Shown: one piece after another, positions 18,315 to 27,113 of the stretch
How the letters are laid out: each line of letters opens with the position of its first letter
How positions within the stretch are numbered: position 1 is the first letter of the stretch
Program-made: the position numbers and the translations under genes
Origin: Terriglobia bacterium
Lineage (GTDB): Bacteria; Acidobacteriota; Terriglobia; UBA7540
Assembly: GCA_020073545.1 (NCBI GenBank)
Contig: JAIQEZ010000007.1
Location: 1-64,000 of the forward strand
Direction of reading: 5' to 3'
Length of the DNA stretch: 64,000 bases
Notes under the pieces: generated by a model
What the model saw: only the letters and a program-made list of their open reading frames with translations
Database searches by the model: none
Told to the model about the DNA's origin: nothing

Positions 18315-20111
18315 ATGTTCGGAAGAAGATTCCGGTTAGCAGCGGTATTGGGAGCGCTTGCCGTGTGTCTGAGTTGTGGGGGAGGCGGAAGTGTCGCCTT
18401 CAAGGAAGGGCGTAAGGCTGAGAACCGGAAGGATTGGGACTCGGCGCTGGTCAACTACGAAAAGGCTCTGCAGTCCGACCCCGCGAATGCGGCATACGTC
18501 CTTCACGACAGACAGGCGCGTACCGAGGCGTCTCTCTTCCACCTCAAGAATGGTCGTCTGCTGGTGAAGGAGGCACGGGTAGAGGAAGCCTCTGGTGAAT
18601 TCCAGAAGGCGGCACGTATAGACCCCAGCAATCAGGCCGCAGCTCAAGAGCTTGCGCGGATCCTAACCACGCAGGCAGAGGCGAAACGGGCTCGCGAGGC
18701 GGTCATTCAGCAGGCTCTCAAGTCCACGGGCCAACCCCCATCGGTTCAGCTTCTGCCCTTTCCCACTGAGCCACTTGCCCATTTTCGGATCAGCGCGGAC
18801 AGCCGCAAGATCATCGAGACTCTGGGCAAGCTGGCCGGTCTAAACGTCGTTTTCACCCCGGACTTCCGCCCCAACCCACTGAGCGTTGACCTGACCAACA
18901 TCAAGGTCGAAGATGCCCTGAGGGTTGTGGCGTTGCAGACGAAAAGCTTCTGGCGGGCTGTCACCCCCAACACGATTCTGGTCATTCCCGATGATCCCAA
19001 CCACCGCCGGGATTACGACGAGGAAGTCCTGAAGACCATCTACCTCTCGAATCCCCTGGGGCCCGCCGACCGCACCGCCATCACCACGGCCCTTAAGCAA
19101 GTGCTGGGTTTGCAGAGGATTATGGACAACCCGGACTCCAACGCGATCATCATTCGCGACACTCCCGCCAAGGTGGCGGCGGCGGAACAGCTCGTCCACG
19201 ATCTGGATCGGGCCAAGGCGGAGATCTTGGTCGAGGTGAATGTTGTGGAAGCCGACCGCGACCGCATTCGCGACCTGGGCCTGACGCCGGCCACGATCTC
19301 GTCGACCGGGACGATTACGCCGGGATTCCAGGCAGGGGCAGTCTTCTCGCCAGGCAGCGCGAGCAGCTCGTCGACTGCCTCTACAATCGTGAACCTTGGC
19401 CAACTGACTTATCGTGATTACGCTGCGGTCCTACCCAGTGCGACGGCCTCGGCGGTTTTGAACGATTCCAAAACTCATATCTTGCAGAGCCCTGAGGTAC
19501 GGGTTACGGACGGCCAAACCGCAAAATTGCGGATCGGCAGCCGTGTCCCTTACGCGACCGGCAGTTTCCTTCCATCCTTCGGTGGAACAACCAGTTCAAC
19601 CTCAGGGATCGGTTTGCTGGCCAGCACGCAGTTTCAGTATCAGGACGTTGGCGTGAACCTGGAATTGACGCCTCGGCTGCTCGCGACTGGGGAAGTCGCA
19701 CTTCACGCCAGGATTGAGATTTCCTCCCTGGGCGCACCCATTTCCGTCGGGGGTTTCAGCCAGCCGACTTTCGGCCAGCGGGTGATCGAACACGACATTC
19801 GCTTGCGGGAAGGCGAGGTCAACCTCCTGGGCGGGTTGATCCAGAACACCGTGACGTCCACGGTGACGGGAATCCCGGGGCTGGGTGACGTACCGTTGCT
19901 GCGCTACTTTTTCTCACAGACCCACCGAGAGGTTAATGACACCGAAGTGCTGGTCATGCTGACGCCGCGGGTCATTCGCCTTCCCGAACCTGCCCTGACC
20001 GTGGGCACGAACCTTCCCGTGGGAGGCGGCGGCGGGGCAGGACGGCCTGGGATGCCCGAGGTCCAACAACCCCCAGAGGTCCCCCCTGAGCCAGCCGAGC
20101 CGCCCCAATGA
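18315..20111 (+). CDS. gspD: secretin (GspD/PilQ-type) with N-terminal TPR-like region, probable lipoprotein
   Basis: A 598-residue outer-membrane secretin. The signal sequence ends in AVCLSCGGGGS, consistent with lipidation. Residues about 30-130 look like TPR helices; about 155-300 contain STN/N0- and N1-type domains (KIIETLGKLAGLNVVFTPDF, then DNPDSNAIIIRDTPAKVAAA); the C-terminal secretin core includes VTDGQTAKLRIGSRVPY, FQYQDVGVNLELTPRL and VTGIPGLGDVPLLRYFFS. It forms the gated outer-membrane ring of type II secretion or type IV pilus systems. The ATG at 18315 follows a run of GGGGAGGGAGGG. The upstream multi-HR gene and downstream pseudopilins, GspF and GspE place it in one locus. Confidence 0.92.
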   Translation: MFGRRFRLAAVLGALAVCLSCGGGGSVAFKEGRKAENRKDWDSALVNYEKALQSDPANAAYVLHDRQARTEASLFHLKNGRLLVKEARVEEASGEFQKAARIDPSNQAAAQELARILTTQAEAKRAREAVIQQALKSTGQPPSVQLLPFPTEPLAHFRISADSRKIIETLGKLAGLNVVFTPDFRPNPLSVDLTNIKVEDALRVVALQTKSFWRAVTPNTILVIPDDPNHRRDYDEEVLKTIYLSNPLGPADRTAITTALKQVLGLQRIMDNPDSNAIIIRDTPAKVAAAEQLVHDLDRAKAEILVEVNVVEADRDRIRDLGLTPATISSTGTITPGFQAGAVFSPGSASSSSTASTIVNLGQLTYRDYAAVLPSATASAVLNDSKTHILQSPEVRVTDGQTAKLRIGSRVPYATGSFLPSFGGTTSSTSGIGLLASTQFQYQDVGVNLELTPRLLATGEVALHARIEISSLGAPISVGGFSQPTFGQRVIEHDIRLREGEVNLLGGLIQNTVTSTVTGIPGLGDVPLLRYFFSQTHREVNDTEVLVMLTPRVIRLPEPALTVGTNLPVGGGGGAGRPGMPEVQQPPEVPPEPAEPPQ

Positions 20112-20121
20112 GGTATCAAAG

Positions 20122-20700
20122 ATGAAGGAAGGACGCCCGCAGACTTCAAAACAAGGCTTCACCCCGATCCCAGAGCAGGAACCCGGGTTGCGGGCCTACG
20201 TCCAGCGTCTCTCAAAGGATCCCTGCGTGCCACGTGGAGCAATTTCAACCTCGGGGTCGGGGTTCACGTTGGTGGAACTGATTGCGGCGATTACTATCCT
20301 TTTGCTGCTGGCCAGCATCGCTTTGCCGATGGCACGCGTGCAGGTGCAGCGCACCCGGGAGGTCGGACTCCGGCGCGATTTGCGCGAGATGCGCGAGGCG
20401 ATCGATCGCTACAAGGATTTCTCGGATCGCGGCATGATTCCTGTGAAAGTGGACACCTTCGGTTATCCGCCCGACCTGCAGACTCTGGTCGATGGGGTAA
20501 CGGTGAAAGGCGCCGCCAACGCGAAATACCGATTCCTCCGCAAGATTCCCGTGGACCCTATGACCGGGAGAGCGGATTGGGGTATGCGATCCATGCAGGA
20601 TGACCCCGACTCGCGGAGTTGGGGTGGGCAGAACGCCTTTGACGTCTACTCAAGGAGCCAGGGAACGGGTCTGGATGGGACGCAATATGCAGATTGGTAG
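20122..20700 (+). CDS. type II secretion major-pseudopilin-like protein (GspG-type)
   Basis: A class III prepilin: the processing site SGSG|FTLVELIAA has Gly at -1, Phe at +1 and Glu at +5, followed by a hydrophobic helix (ITILLLLASIALPMA). The body carries a GspG-like pattern: YPPDLQTLVDGV, KYRFLRKIPVDPMTG and a C-terminal GLDGTQYADW. With the ATG at 20122 (GAGG eight bases upstream) the leader is about 48 residues, unusually long. A GTG at 20227 with AAAGGAT six bases upstream would give an ordinary 12-residue leader, and may be the real start. It is followed by a second pseudopilin overlapping by 14 bases or closely spaced. Confidence 0.88.
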   Translation: MKEGRPQTSKQGFTPIPEQEPGLRAYVQRLSKDPCVPRGAISTSGSGFTLVELIAAITILLLLASIALPMARVQVQRTREVGLRRDLREMREAIDRYKDFSDRGMIPVKVDTFGYPPDLQTLVDGVTVKGAANAKYRFLRKIPVDPMTGRADWGMRSMQDDPDSRSWGGQNAFDVYSRSQGTGLDGTQYADW

Positions 20701-21130
20701 GCTGGGAATTCGACGCCAGGGCATGCGCGTCAGGAAAGCGCGGGGATCTTGGGGCTTCACACTTCTCGAGCTGATGGTTGTGATTACGCTGATCTTGATC
20801 CTGGCGTCGTTCGCCATGCCCACGTACCAGGTCGCCGTGACCCACGCACGGGAGGCGGTTCTGCGCGACGACCTGTTCACGCTCCGCAAGCTGATTGACG
20901 AATTCACGATTGACAAACAACGCCCCCCGACGTCACTCGACGAACTGGTAGAGGCGGGTTACTTGCGGGGCGGAATTCCGGCTGACCCCTTCACGGGCTC
21001 GAACCAGACCTGGAGAACGGACATCGAGGATATGCCGATCAGCCCCGACCAGGCCGCGGCAGGGATTGTGGATGTGCACAGCGGTTCCGACGAGATCTCC
21101 CTTGATGGCACGCCCTATAGCAGTTGGTGA
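20687..21130 (+). CDS. second GspG-like pseudopilin
   Basis: A 147-residue prepilin with processing site GSWG|FTLLELMVVITLI (Gly -1, Phe +1, Glu +5) and hydrophobic assembly helix. The C-terminal body PTSLDELVEAGYLRGGIPADPFTG and the end EISLDGTPYSSW mirror the preceding gene, so the pair probably arose by duplication. Starts at 20687 (14-base overlap with the upstream gene) or 20723 (11-residue leader) are both plausible. These subunits form the periplasmic pseudopilus driven by GspE/GspF. No minor pseudopilin set (H-I-J-K) is visible. Confidence 0.88.
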   Translation: MQIGRLGIRRQGMRVRKARGSWGFTLLELMVVITLILILASFAMPTYQVAVTHAREAVLRDDLFTLRKLIDEFTIDKQRPPTSLDELVEAGYLRGGIPADPFTGSNQTWRTDIEDMPISPDQAAAGIVDVHSGSDEISLDGTPYSSW

Positions 21131-21137
21131 GAAGGGC

Positions 21138-21317
21138 AGTTGAAAGTCGAAGGTCGAAAGTTGAAGGTTGAAGGTCGACAGTTGAAAGTCCACAGTCAAG
21201 GGAGCGCGTCTCTCGCCAGGGATTTTCTGCGGCGTGCAGGCGTGCCAACGGCAGGGCAAGGGTTTTGACTTTGAACTTTCGACTTTGGACTTTCGACCTT
21301 CAACTATGAACCTTGAA
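21138..21317. repeat. degenerate heptad repeat with inverted second arm
   Basis: At 21138-21190 the plus strand repeats AGTTGAAAGTCGAAGGTCGA-like heptads, and at 21267-21317 the reverse complement of the same unit appears (GACTTTGAACTTTCGACTTT). The two arms can fold into a long imperfect hairpin across about 75 bases, inside the secretion operon between a pseudopilin and gspF. Confidence 0.75.
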
Positions 21318-21350
21318 CTGACGATTGATCACCGATGACTGACAACTAAA

Positions 21351-22556
21351 ATGGCCGAATTTGTCTGCAAATTGGGAACCGACGCGGGGCGGGTTCTGAC
21401 CCAGACCGAGCAAGCGCGTTCCGAGGAGGAGCTCCGCCAGCGGCTGCGGGCGCAAGGGTATTTGGTTTTCTCCATCCGCCCGAAAGATCTTCTCAGCATG
21501 CAAATCCGGGCTTCCCGTCCGGGAAAGATCCGCCCTGACGATTTCCTGATTTTCAACCAGCAGTTCCTGACGCTCTCCAAGTCCGGCTTGCCGCTCCAGA
21601 AGTCTCTCGAATTGCTGGCCCAGCAGAGCCAAAGTGAGGCGTTGCGGAGGGCCATCGAAGAAGTCCGGGACAAGGTGCGCGCCGGCGCGTTGCTTTCCGA
21701 GGCTTTTGAATCCACCGGGAGCTTTCCCAAGATTTACTGCGCGGCGGTTCGAGCGGGAGAACGGAGCGGAAGTCTCGACCGGGTATTGACGCAATACGTG
21801 ACTTACCAGAAGCAGACGCGCACCTTTCGCAAGAAATTTCTTTCGGCGCTGATCTACCCGGCTTTCCTGATGGTTTTCCTGGGCGGGCTGATCGTTTTCG
21901 TCATCACCTTTATCGTTCCCCGCTTCGCGGAGCTTTACGCCGACCTGGGCGTGGAGCTGCCCGCGCTGACGACCTTCGTCATCACCTTTGCGATGGGTAT
22001 CAAGCGCCTCTCCGGGCTGATCCTTATCGCGCTCGTCGCCTTGGCGCTGCTCGTGAGGATGGCCCTCCGCTCGTCACGCACCCGGCTGGGCTGGGAACGG
22101 CTGAAAATCCGGGTGCCGCTGGTGGGTAAGCTCTTGCTGAAGTTTTCGGTGGCGGAGTTCGCGCGCACGCTGGCGACGCTTCTGCAGGGCGGCATTCCCA
22201 TCGTCGCGGCGCTGGAAACCGCCAAGGATTCCGTCACCAGCCCCCTGCTGGCGCGGGCGATTGCCCAAGCCCAGAGGGAGGTGGCGGGGGGGCGTGCGCT
22301 CAGCTCGAGCCTGCGCCTAAGCGGTTTCTTCCCACCCATCGCGCTTGATATGATGGAAGTGGGCGAGACCACGGGCGCCATGTCAGGTATGCTGGAAGCG
22401 CTGGCGGAATTCTTCGAGGAAGACGTGAATATCGACCTCGCGACGCTGGTCGCGCTGGTTGACCCGATCATGATTGCTGCCATTGCGGTGGCGGTGGCGT
22501 TTGTCCTGGTGGCATTTTATCTTCCGCTGTTTTCTATGGCGGCCAAGGTTCAGTAA
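21351..22556 (+). CDS. gspF: type II secretion inner-membrane platform protein GspF/PilC
   Basis: A 401-residue polytopic membrane protein that couples the GspE motor to pseudopilus assembly. It has two homologous cytoplasmic T2SSF domains: about residues 62-190, beginning DDFLIFNQQFLTLSKSGLPL, and about 265-395, beginning FSVAEFARTLATLLQGGIPI. Hydrophobic segments follow each (FLMVFLGGLIVFVITFIVPR; DPIMIAAIAVAVAFVLVAFY). The ATG at 21351 has no obvious ribosome site, perhaps because the heptad hairpin lies just upstream. It is 12 to 18 bases from gspE, in the same transcript. Confidence 0.95.
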   Translation: MAEFVCKLGTDAGRVLTQTEQARSEEELRQRLRAQGYLVFSIRPKDLLSMQIRASRPGKIRPDDFLIFNQQFLTLSKSGLPLQKSLELLAQQSQSEALRRAIEEVRDKVRAGALLSEAFESTGSFPKIYCAAVRAGERSGSLDRVLTQYVTYQKQTRTFRKKFLSALIYPAFLMVFLGGLIVFVITFIVPRFAELYADLGVELPALTTFVITFAMGIKRLSGLILIALVALALLVRMALRSSRTRLGWERLKIRVPLVGKLLLKFSVAEFARTLATLLQGGIPIVAALETAKDSVTSPLLARAIAQAQREVAGGRALSSSLRLSGFFPPIALDMMEVGETTGAMSGMLEALAEFFEEDVNIDLATLVALVDPIMIAAIAVAVAFVLVAFYLPLFSMAAKVQ

Positions 22557-22574
22557 CGGTCCCGGAGGTTGGAC

Positions 22575-24197
22575 GTGGCGGAGAAGGCACCGGACCTGAA
22601 AGAAATGGAAGCGGCGCGCCAGTTAGCGGCGCGCTATCAATTCGAATTCGTGGACCTGCGGGACTCGCACCCGGACGGCGAGCTGCTGCGCACCATCCCG
22701 CTCGAGCTGATGCTCCACTATGAGTTTCTGCCCCTGGAGGGGCGCGACCATCAACTGGTGATTGTAGTGGCGGATCCCACCAACCTCGCGCGCCTGGATG
22801 AGCTGGAAATCAAGCTGGACCGGCAATTGGTGGTGCGTGTGGCCGCACCCAGCCAGGTAAGAGAGTTCCTGAAGAAGACGGAACCCTCGCAGCGGGTGCT
22901 GGACGAAGCCACGGAAGAGTTTCGCCTGGACGTGATTCGCGACGAAGAATCGGCCGGCGAAGGGCTCTCGCTCGAGCACCTCGTAGAGGAGCGGGACGTC
23001 AGCCCCATGATCCGGCTGGTGGACTCGATCATTTTTGCGGGCCTGGAGCGGCGCTCCAGCGACATCCACATTGAAAGTCGCGACAACTCTGTGGTGGTGA
23101 AGTACCGCATCGACGGCGTGCTGCAACAGGCCATGGCGCCGCTGGCGCGGGAGTTTCAGTCCAATCTCATTACGCGCATCAAAGTCATGGCGGAACTGGA
23201 TATTGCCGAGCGCCGCGTTCCCCAGGACGGCCGGTTCCGGGTGCGATATCGCGGCCGCCCCATTGATTTCCGCGTCTCCATCATGCCGTCGATTCACGGC
23301 GAAGACGCGGTGCTGCGAATCCTTGACAAGGAATCGCTGCACGAAAAGTTTCGCCAGTTGCGCCTGGATGTGCTGGGACTGGCGGACCGGGAAATCCGGA
23401 GGCTGCGGCGCTTCATCCGCGAGCCTTATGGCATGGTGCTGGTGACGGGCCCGACGGGCAGCGGCAAGACCACCACGCTGTATGCCGCGCTCTCCGAAAT
23501 CAAGAGCGACGAAGACAAAATCATCACCATCGAAGACCCCGTCGAGTATCAGCTGCGCGGCATCACGCAGATTCCGGTGAACGAGAAGCGTGGGCTGACC
23601 TTTGCGCGCGGACTGCGCTCCATCCTGCGCCACGATCCGGACAAGATCATGGTGGGCGAGATTCGTGACAACGAGACGGCGCAAATCGCCATCCAGTCAG
23701 CACTCACCGGACACCTGGTGTTCACCACCGTGCACGCCAACAACGTGGTGGACGTGCTCGGCCGATTCCTCAACATGGGCGTCGAGCCCTACAATTTCGT
23801 TTCAGCGCTCAACTGCATCCTGGCGCAGCGGCTGGTGCGAACCATCTGCGAAGCGTGCAAGCGCCCGGCGGAGGTGCCGATGGCGCTGCTCGAGGAGTCC
23901 GGCTTGGACCCGGCGGCCTGGAGGGACGTGACGTTTTACGAGGGGTCGGGTTGTCCGGAGTGCAACCAGACGGGATTTCGCGGACGCAGCGCGATTGGGG
24001 AGCTGCTGGCTCTGTCCGACAACGTCCGGGAACTGATCCTGGAGAAACGGCCATCCTCGGAGATACGCCGGGCGGCGCGCCAGGAAGGCATGGTGTCGCT
24101 CCGGGAGTCGGCCCTGGAGAAGGCCCAACAGGGGCTCACCACGCTGCGAGAGATTAATAAGGTTACGTTCGTGGAACAAGGAGGCGTGACGAAATAA
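22575..24197 (+). CDS. gspE: type II secretion/type IV pilus assembly ATPase GspE/PilB
   Basis: A 540-residue hexameric secretion ATPase. The N-terminal T2SSE_N-like domain (about 1-130) is followed by the ATPase core: Walker A GPTGSGKTTT near residue 292, Asp box DEDKIITIEDPVEY, Walker B region LRHDPDKIMVGEIRDNETA and the His box VFTTVHANN. The zinc-binding four-cysteine insert of GspE/PilB is present as CEACKRP and CPECNQTG. GTG at 22575 is preferred because GGAGG ends six bases upstream; a TTG at 22569 abuts the same site. It powers pseudopilus extension together with gspF directly upstream. Confidence 0.96.
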   Translation: MAEKAPDLKEMEAARQLAARYQFEFVDLRDSHPDGELLRTIPLELMLHYEFLPLEGRDHQLVIVVADPTNLARLDELEIKLDRQLVVRVAAPSQVREFLKKTEPSQRVLDEATEEFRLDVIRDEESAGEGLSLEHLVEERDVSPMIRLVDSIIFAGLERRSSDIHIESRDNSVVVKYRIDGVLQQAMAPLAREFQSNLITRIKVMAELDIAERRVPQDGRFRVRYRGRPIDFRVSIMPSIHGEDAVLRILDKESLHEKFRQLRLDVLGLADREIRRLRRFIREPYGMVLVTGPTGSGKTTTLYAALSEIKSDEDKIITIEDPVEYQLRGITQIPVNEKRGLTFARGLRSILRHDPDKIMVGEIRDNETAQIAIQSALTGHLVFTTVHANNVVDVLGRFLNMGVEPYNFVSALNCILAQRLVRTICEACKRPAEVPMALLEESGLDPAAWRDVTFYEGSGCPECNQTGFRGRSAIGELLALSDNVRELILEKRPSSEIRRAARQEGMVSLRESALEKAQQGLTTLREINKVTFVEQGGVTK

Positions 24198-24218
24198 CCC
24201 TTCCGCGTGCCGGACTGC

Positions 24219-24270
24219 GAATCCCCGAAGGGGATTCATGAAATAGCCGGGGGCGTTGCCCCCGGCTATT
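24219..24270. other. two adjacent perfect stem-loops between gspE and pilM
   Basis: GAATCCCC-gaa-GGGGATTC occupies 24219-24237, and AATAGCCGGGGGC-gtt-GCCCCCGGCTATT occupies 24242-24270 with 13 perfect base pairs. Neither is followed by a T-run. They may attenuate or stabilise the transcript between the gspE and pilM blocks, or be REP-like elements. Confidence 0.7.
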
Positions 24271-24453
24271 CCATGGCGCCCTTGTAGGGCACGGCAGTGC
24301 GCGTGGTGTGTCGTTTGTCGGAGCGAGACGCGTTGTCGGTGGAGTTGTGACTTGCTTTAACGCCTTTGGCTGGGCGGGCGCGAGAGTTCTGAGCAAAGCT
24401 GGAGTGGTTCTTGCATAGCGGCGTCTTAGCGGCGATATAGGGACGGGCGGTTG

Positions 24454-25428
24454 ATGAGCTGGCAGGAGTGGAAGAAACGGCTGGGGCTGGAACTACCCGT
24501 GAGGTCGGCGCACTTCCTCCTGCCGACCGTGGCACTGGAGTTGGAGCCGGGTTTTGTGGCCGGAGCCCGCTTGGACGACGCCTCGCGACAGGTGCAGCGC
24601 GTGGCAGTCCAGGAGCTCCAGGTGGGAGCCCTGGCGCCTTCGCCCAACAAGCCCAACATCGCAGATGACGCCGCCATGCGGCGCACGATCGTGGAGGTTG
24701 CGGAACTGGTGAGCAATGGCGGCGGAAGGCTTGGCCTGTTGATTCCGGACCTGTCAGTGCGCGTGGCCTTGTTGCAGTTCGAAACACTGCCCGAAGGCCG
24801 CCGGGAGGCGGAGTCGCTGGTCCGCTGGCGCATGCGAGAGTTCCTGCCCTTTGCGCCGGAGGAAGCGCGCATCAGCTACCAAGTGCTGATGAAAGAACCC
24901 AGTTCGCTGGAGGTACTCGCCTTGGCGGTGCGAGGCTCCGTGCTGGCAGAGTACGAGGCGGCGCTCGAAGGCATCAATGGTGGGGCGGCTCTGGTCCTTC
25001 CGGCGAGCGTGGCCCTGCTGCCCTTGCTGCCGGAGGACGCGGCCGGGCAACTCCTGCTGCATCTGTGTCCTGGCGCGTTGACGGCAGTGGTGGTCACGCT
25101 TAACCGCGTGCGCTATTGGCGGACCCGGCCGCTGGATGCCGGGGCGGGGACGGACAGTCGCGAGGAAGTTGCGCGCGAAGCGGCGCGCGTCCTGGCGACG
25201 TGCCAGGATCACCTGAATGTCCCGGTTCAGAACGTTTGGTTCTGCGCGCGTCCGCCCGCGACGGCCGAGATGAAAGACGCGCTGGCCAAAACCCTGGGCC
25301 GCGAGCTGCGCCCGCTGGCGGGGAGTTTTGCGCAGGCCACCGCCCTGCCCGCCGGTGAACGGGAAGCCTTCCAGCATTTTGGGATGCCCTTTGCCGGTTT
25401 GCTTGCCAACCTGATCGAACGACGATGA
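24454..25428 (+). CDS. pilM: PilM-like actin-fold assembly protein
   Basis: A 324-residue protein in the position of PilM, the cytoplasmic actin-like protein that binds the PilN N-terminus in the inner-membrane platform. Visible are VALELEPGFVAGARLDDASR near residue 28, consistent with the first actin-like strand pair, and MREFLPFAPEEARISYQVL, characteristic of PilM/GspL cytoplasmic domains. The sequence is divergent and the phosphate-binding loops are not clear. The ATG at 24454 follows GGGACGGGCGG; the stop overlaps the next start by four bases (ATGA), indicating coupling to pilN. Confidence 0.75.
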   Translation: MSWQEWKKRLGLELPVRSAHFLLPTVALELEPGFVAGARLDDASRQVQRVAVQELQVGALAPSPNKPNIADDAAMRRTIVEVAELVSNGGGRLGLLIPDLSVRVALLQFETLPEGRREAESLVRWRMREFLPFAPEEARISYQVLMKEPSSLEVLALAVRGSVLAEYEAALEGINGGAALVLPASVALLPLLPEDAAGQLLLHLCPGALTAVVVTLNRVRYWRTRPLDAGAGTDSREEVAREAARVLATCQDHLNVPVQNVWFCARPPATAEMKDALAKTLGRELRPLAGSFAQATALPAGEREAFQHFGMPFAGLLANLIERR

Positions 25429-25997
25429 GAATTAGTCTCAATCTTGCCTTTGCCGAAAGCTCGCGTGACCGCTACGCGCTGGCGTGGGCGATTCCCGCTA
25501 CGCTGGTCGGTCTGGTGGGGTTTGTGCTGCTGGGGGTATCCGTAATCCGCGAATTCCGCGAATACCGGGGCGCCCGACGGCAGGTGGCCGAAGTCCAGCA
25601 ACGCGAAAACCAACTCCGCACGCAGGGAGCGGCCATTCGCCAGGAACTCGAAAAGCCGGAATTCCGCGAGTTGCTTCGCCAAGCCCGGTTTGTCAATACC
25701 CTCATCGATCAGAAGCGACTGTCGCCGACCGAACTGGCCGCGCGGCTGGCGGATCTACTGCCCGATCAGGCTCGCCTGACCGGATTGGCGCTGACCTGGC
25801 AGGGAGAAGACTTGGTTGTGCGATTGGGTGTTTCCGCAAAAAGCGAGGAAGACATCGAGTCGTTCCTGGGTGATCTCGAAGACGCCACGGACTTCAAAGA
25901 CGTAACGATTATCAATCAGGGATTTCAGGAAGAGGGCACGCAGCCGGGGCAGGTGAGCATCGCCTGCACCGCGCGTTACCTGCCCGGAGCGCGATAG
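25425..25997 (+). CDS. pilN: PilN-like inner-membrane assembly protein
   Basis: A 190-residue bitopic protein: short cytoplasmic N-terminus starting MRISLNLA (the PilM-binding segment of PilN), one membrane helix (LAWAIPATLVGLVGFVLLGV), a coiled-coil (REFREYRGARRQVAEVQQRE) and a ferredoxin-like periplasmic domain ending in VTIINQGFQEEG. Its ATG overlaps the pilM stop (ATGA). It is thought to form heterodimers with the PilO-like protein downstream. Confidence 0.82.
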   Translation: MRISLNLAFAESSRDRYALAWAIPATLVGLVGFVLLGVSVIREFREYRGARRQVAEVQQRENQLRTQGAAIRQELEKPEFRELLRQARFVNTLIDQKRLSPTELAARLADLLPDQARLTGLALTWQGEDLVVRLGVSAKSEEDIESFLGDLEDATDFKDVTIINQGFQEEGTQPGQVSIACTARYLPGAR

Positions 25998-26013
25998 GCG
26001 GCGGAGAGGATTT

Positions 26014-26562
26014 GTGCGGAAGAGCCGACGTCACATGGTGATGCGGATTGTGGAGGCTGCCGGCCTGGGGCTGGTGGTTCTAGATATCGTCCTCTACTTC
26101 GCCGCGTACCGGCCGCTGGGAAACATGGTCGCTTCCGAAGAGCGAGGCTACTCGGACGCGCGACAGAGGGTGCGTGAACAGCAACTTCGGGTTGACCGGC
26201 TGAAAAAATATCAAGCGGCGCTGCCGCAGGCTGACAAGCGGCTGGAGGATTTCACGAGCAACCATGCCCCGTCCCGTCGGCGAGGTTTTTCTGCGGCCGC
26301 CCACCTGATCCGACAGGTGGCGGACTCTTCCGGCGTGCAGCCTCCCAGCGTAGCTTATCGGCTCGACACGAAACACCAAGATCCGCTGGAACGGCTGGGG
26401 CTCGAGATCCGTGTGACGGGACGCTACACGGGCTTGCTGAAGTTTGCACATGCCTTGGAGACCGCCAACGATTTTATCCTGGTCCGCGAATTCAGTTTCG
26501 CTCCAGGCGATAATGGAATACTGAGCCTGCGGCTGGTCGCGGACCTCTACTTGACACCATGA
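26014..26562 (+). CDS. pilO: PilO-like inner-membrane assembly protein
   Basis: A 182-residue bitopic protein with membrane helix (AAGLGLVVLDIVLYFAAYRP), coiled coil (ARQRVREQQLRVDRLKKYQA) and a periplasmic ferredoxin-like domain (GLEIRVTGRYTGLLKFAHAL). Start is GTG at 26014, with GAGAGGA about five bases upstream. Its stop overlaps the next start (ATGA at 26559-26562). Order pilM-N-O followed by a PilP/GspC-like gene matches type IV pilus alignment complexes. Confidence 0.82.
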   Translation: MRKSRRHMVMRIVEAAGLGLVVLDIVLYFAAYRPLGNMVASEERGYSDARQRVREQQLRVDRLKKYQAALPQADKRLEDFTSNHAPSRRRGFSAAAHLIRQVADSSGVQPPSVAYRLDTKHQDPLERLGLEIRVTGRYTGLLKFAHALETANDFILVREFSFAPGDNGILSLRLVADLYLTP

Positions 26563-27113
26563 AACTGCCCGCCGGAATCGAGAAGTGGGGAAGCGCGGTC
26601 CTGGGCGTCGTGTCGGTACTCTTGCTGGTGAATCTGGTTAGCCAGTTCCGAGGCACGCGCGCGAGGGAATCCCGCCCGCTCCCCGCTCCCCCCAGGGCGG
26701 CTCGCGTGCGTGCGGAGCAAGGTTCGTCCCGTTCCGCTGACGATCTTGCCCGCTACGATCCCGTCGTGCACATCGAGGCGTTGAAGGAGCTGGAGGCCCG
26801 CCCCCTGCCGGACACGGAACGAAATCCTTTCGACTTTGTGGCGCCGCCTCCCGAGGTTATTCCCGCACAAACGGTGGCGGCGCAGCCGTCGGCTCCACCT
26901 CCTCTGCCCCCGGTGCTGTTGAAGCCTATGGGATACAACGAAATGTCGGGAGGGGTGAAAGAAGCTTTTGCCTCTTTTGAGGATCAGGTGTTTGTCGTGC
27001 ATGAGGGCGACGTCGTCGCGTCGAAGTACAAGATCCTCAAGATCACTCCCTTGGTGGTCACGGTTGAAGATGCCAATTCACACCAAGTCGTCGACCTGCC
27101 GATCCCGCAGTAG
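26559..27113 (+). CDS. PilP/GspC-like protein with one HR-type domain
   Basis: A 184-residue inner-membrane protein: membrane helix (SAVLGVVSVLLLVNLVSQF), Pro-rich linker with the motif DTERNPFDF, and a C-terminal domain (about 121-176) starting LKPMGYNEMSGG and containing VFVVHEGDVVASKYKILKI. The position after PilO and the domain type argue for the role of PilP or GspC, contacting the secretin in the periplasm. The C-terminal domain is clearly the same module that is repeated in the 709-residue protein at the start of the locus (for example VYVVRQGDCFAGRYRALRV there). It overlaps pilO by four bases. Confidence 0.75.
   Translation: MKLPAGIEKWGSAVLGVVSVLLLVNLVSQFRGTRARESRPLPAPPRAARVRAEQGSSRSADDLARYDPVVHIEALKELEARPLPDTERNPFDFVAPPPEVIPAQTVAAQPSAPPPLPPVLLKPMGYNEMSGGVKEAFASFEDQVFVVHEGDVVASKYKILKITPLVVTVEDANSHQVVDLPIPQ

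Noticed and set aside
22623-23684. 353-codon minus-strand frame opposite gspE
   Set aside because: Shadow of a strongly conserved ATPase; no ribosome site or domain.
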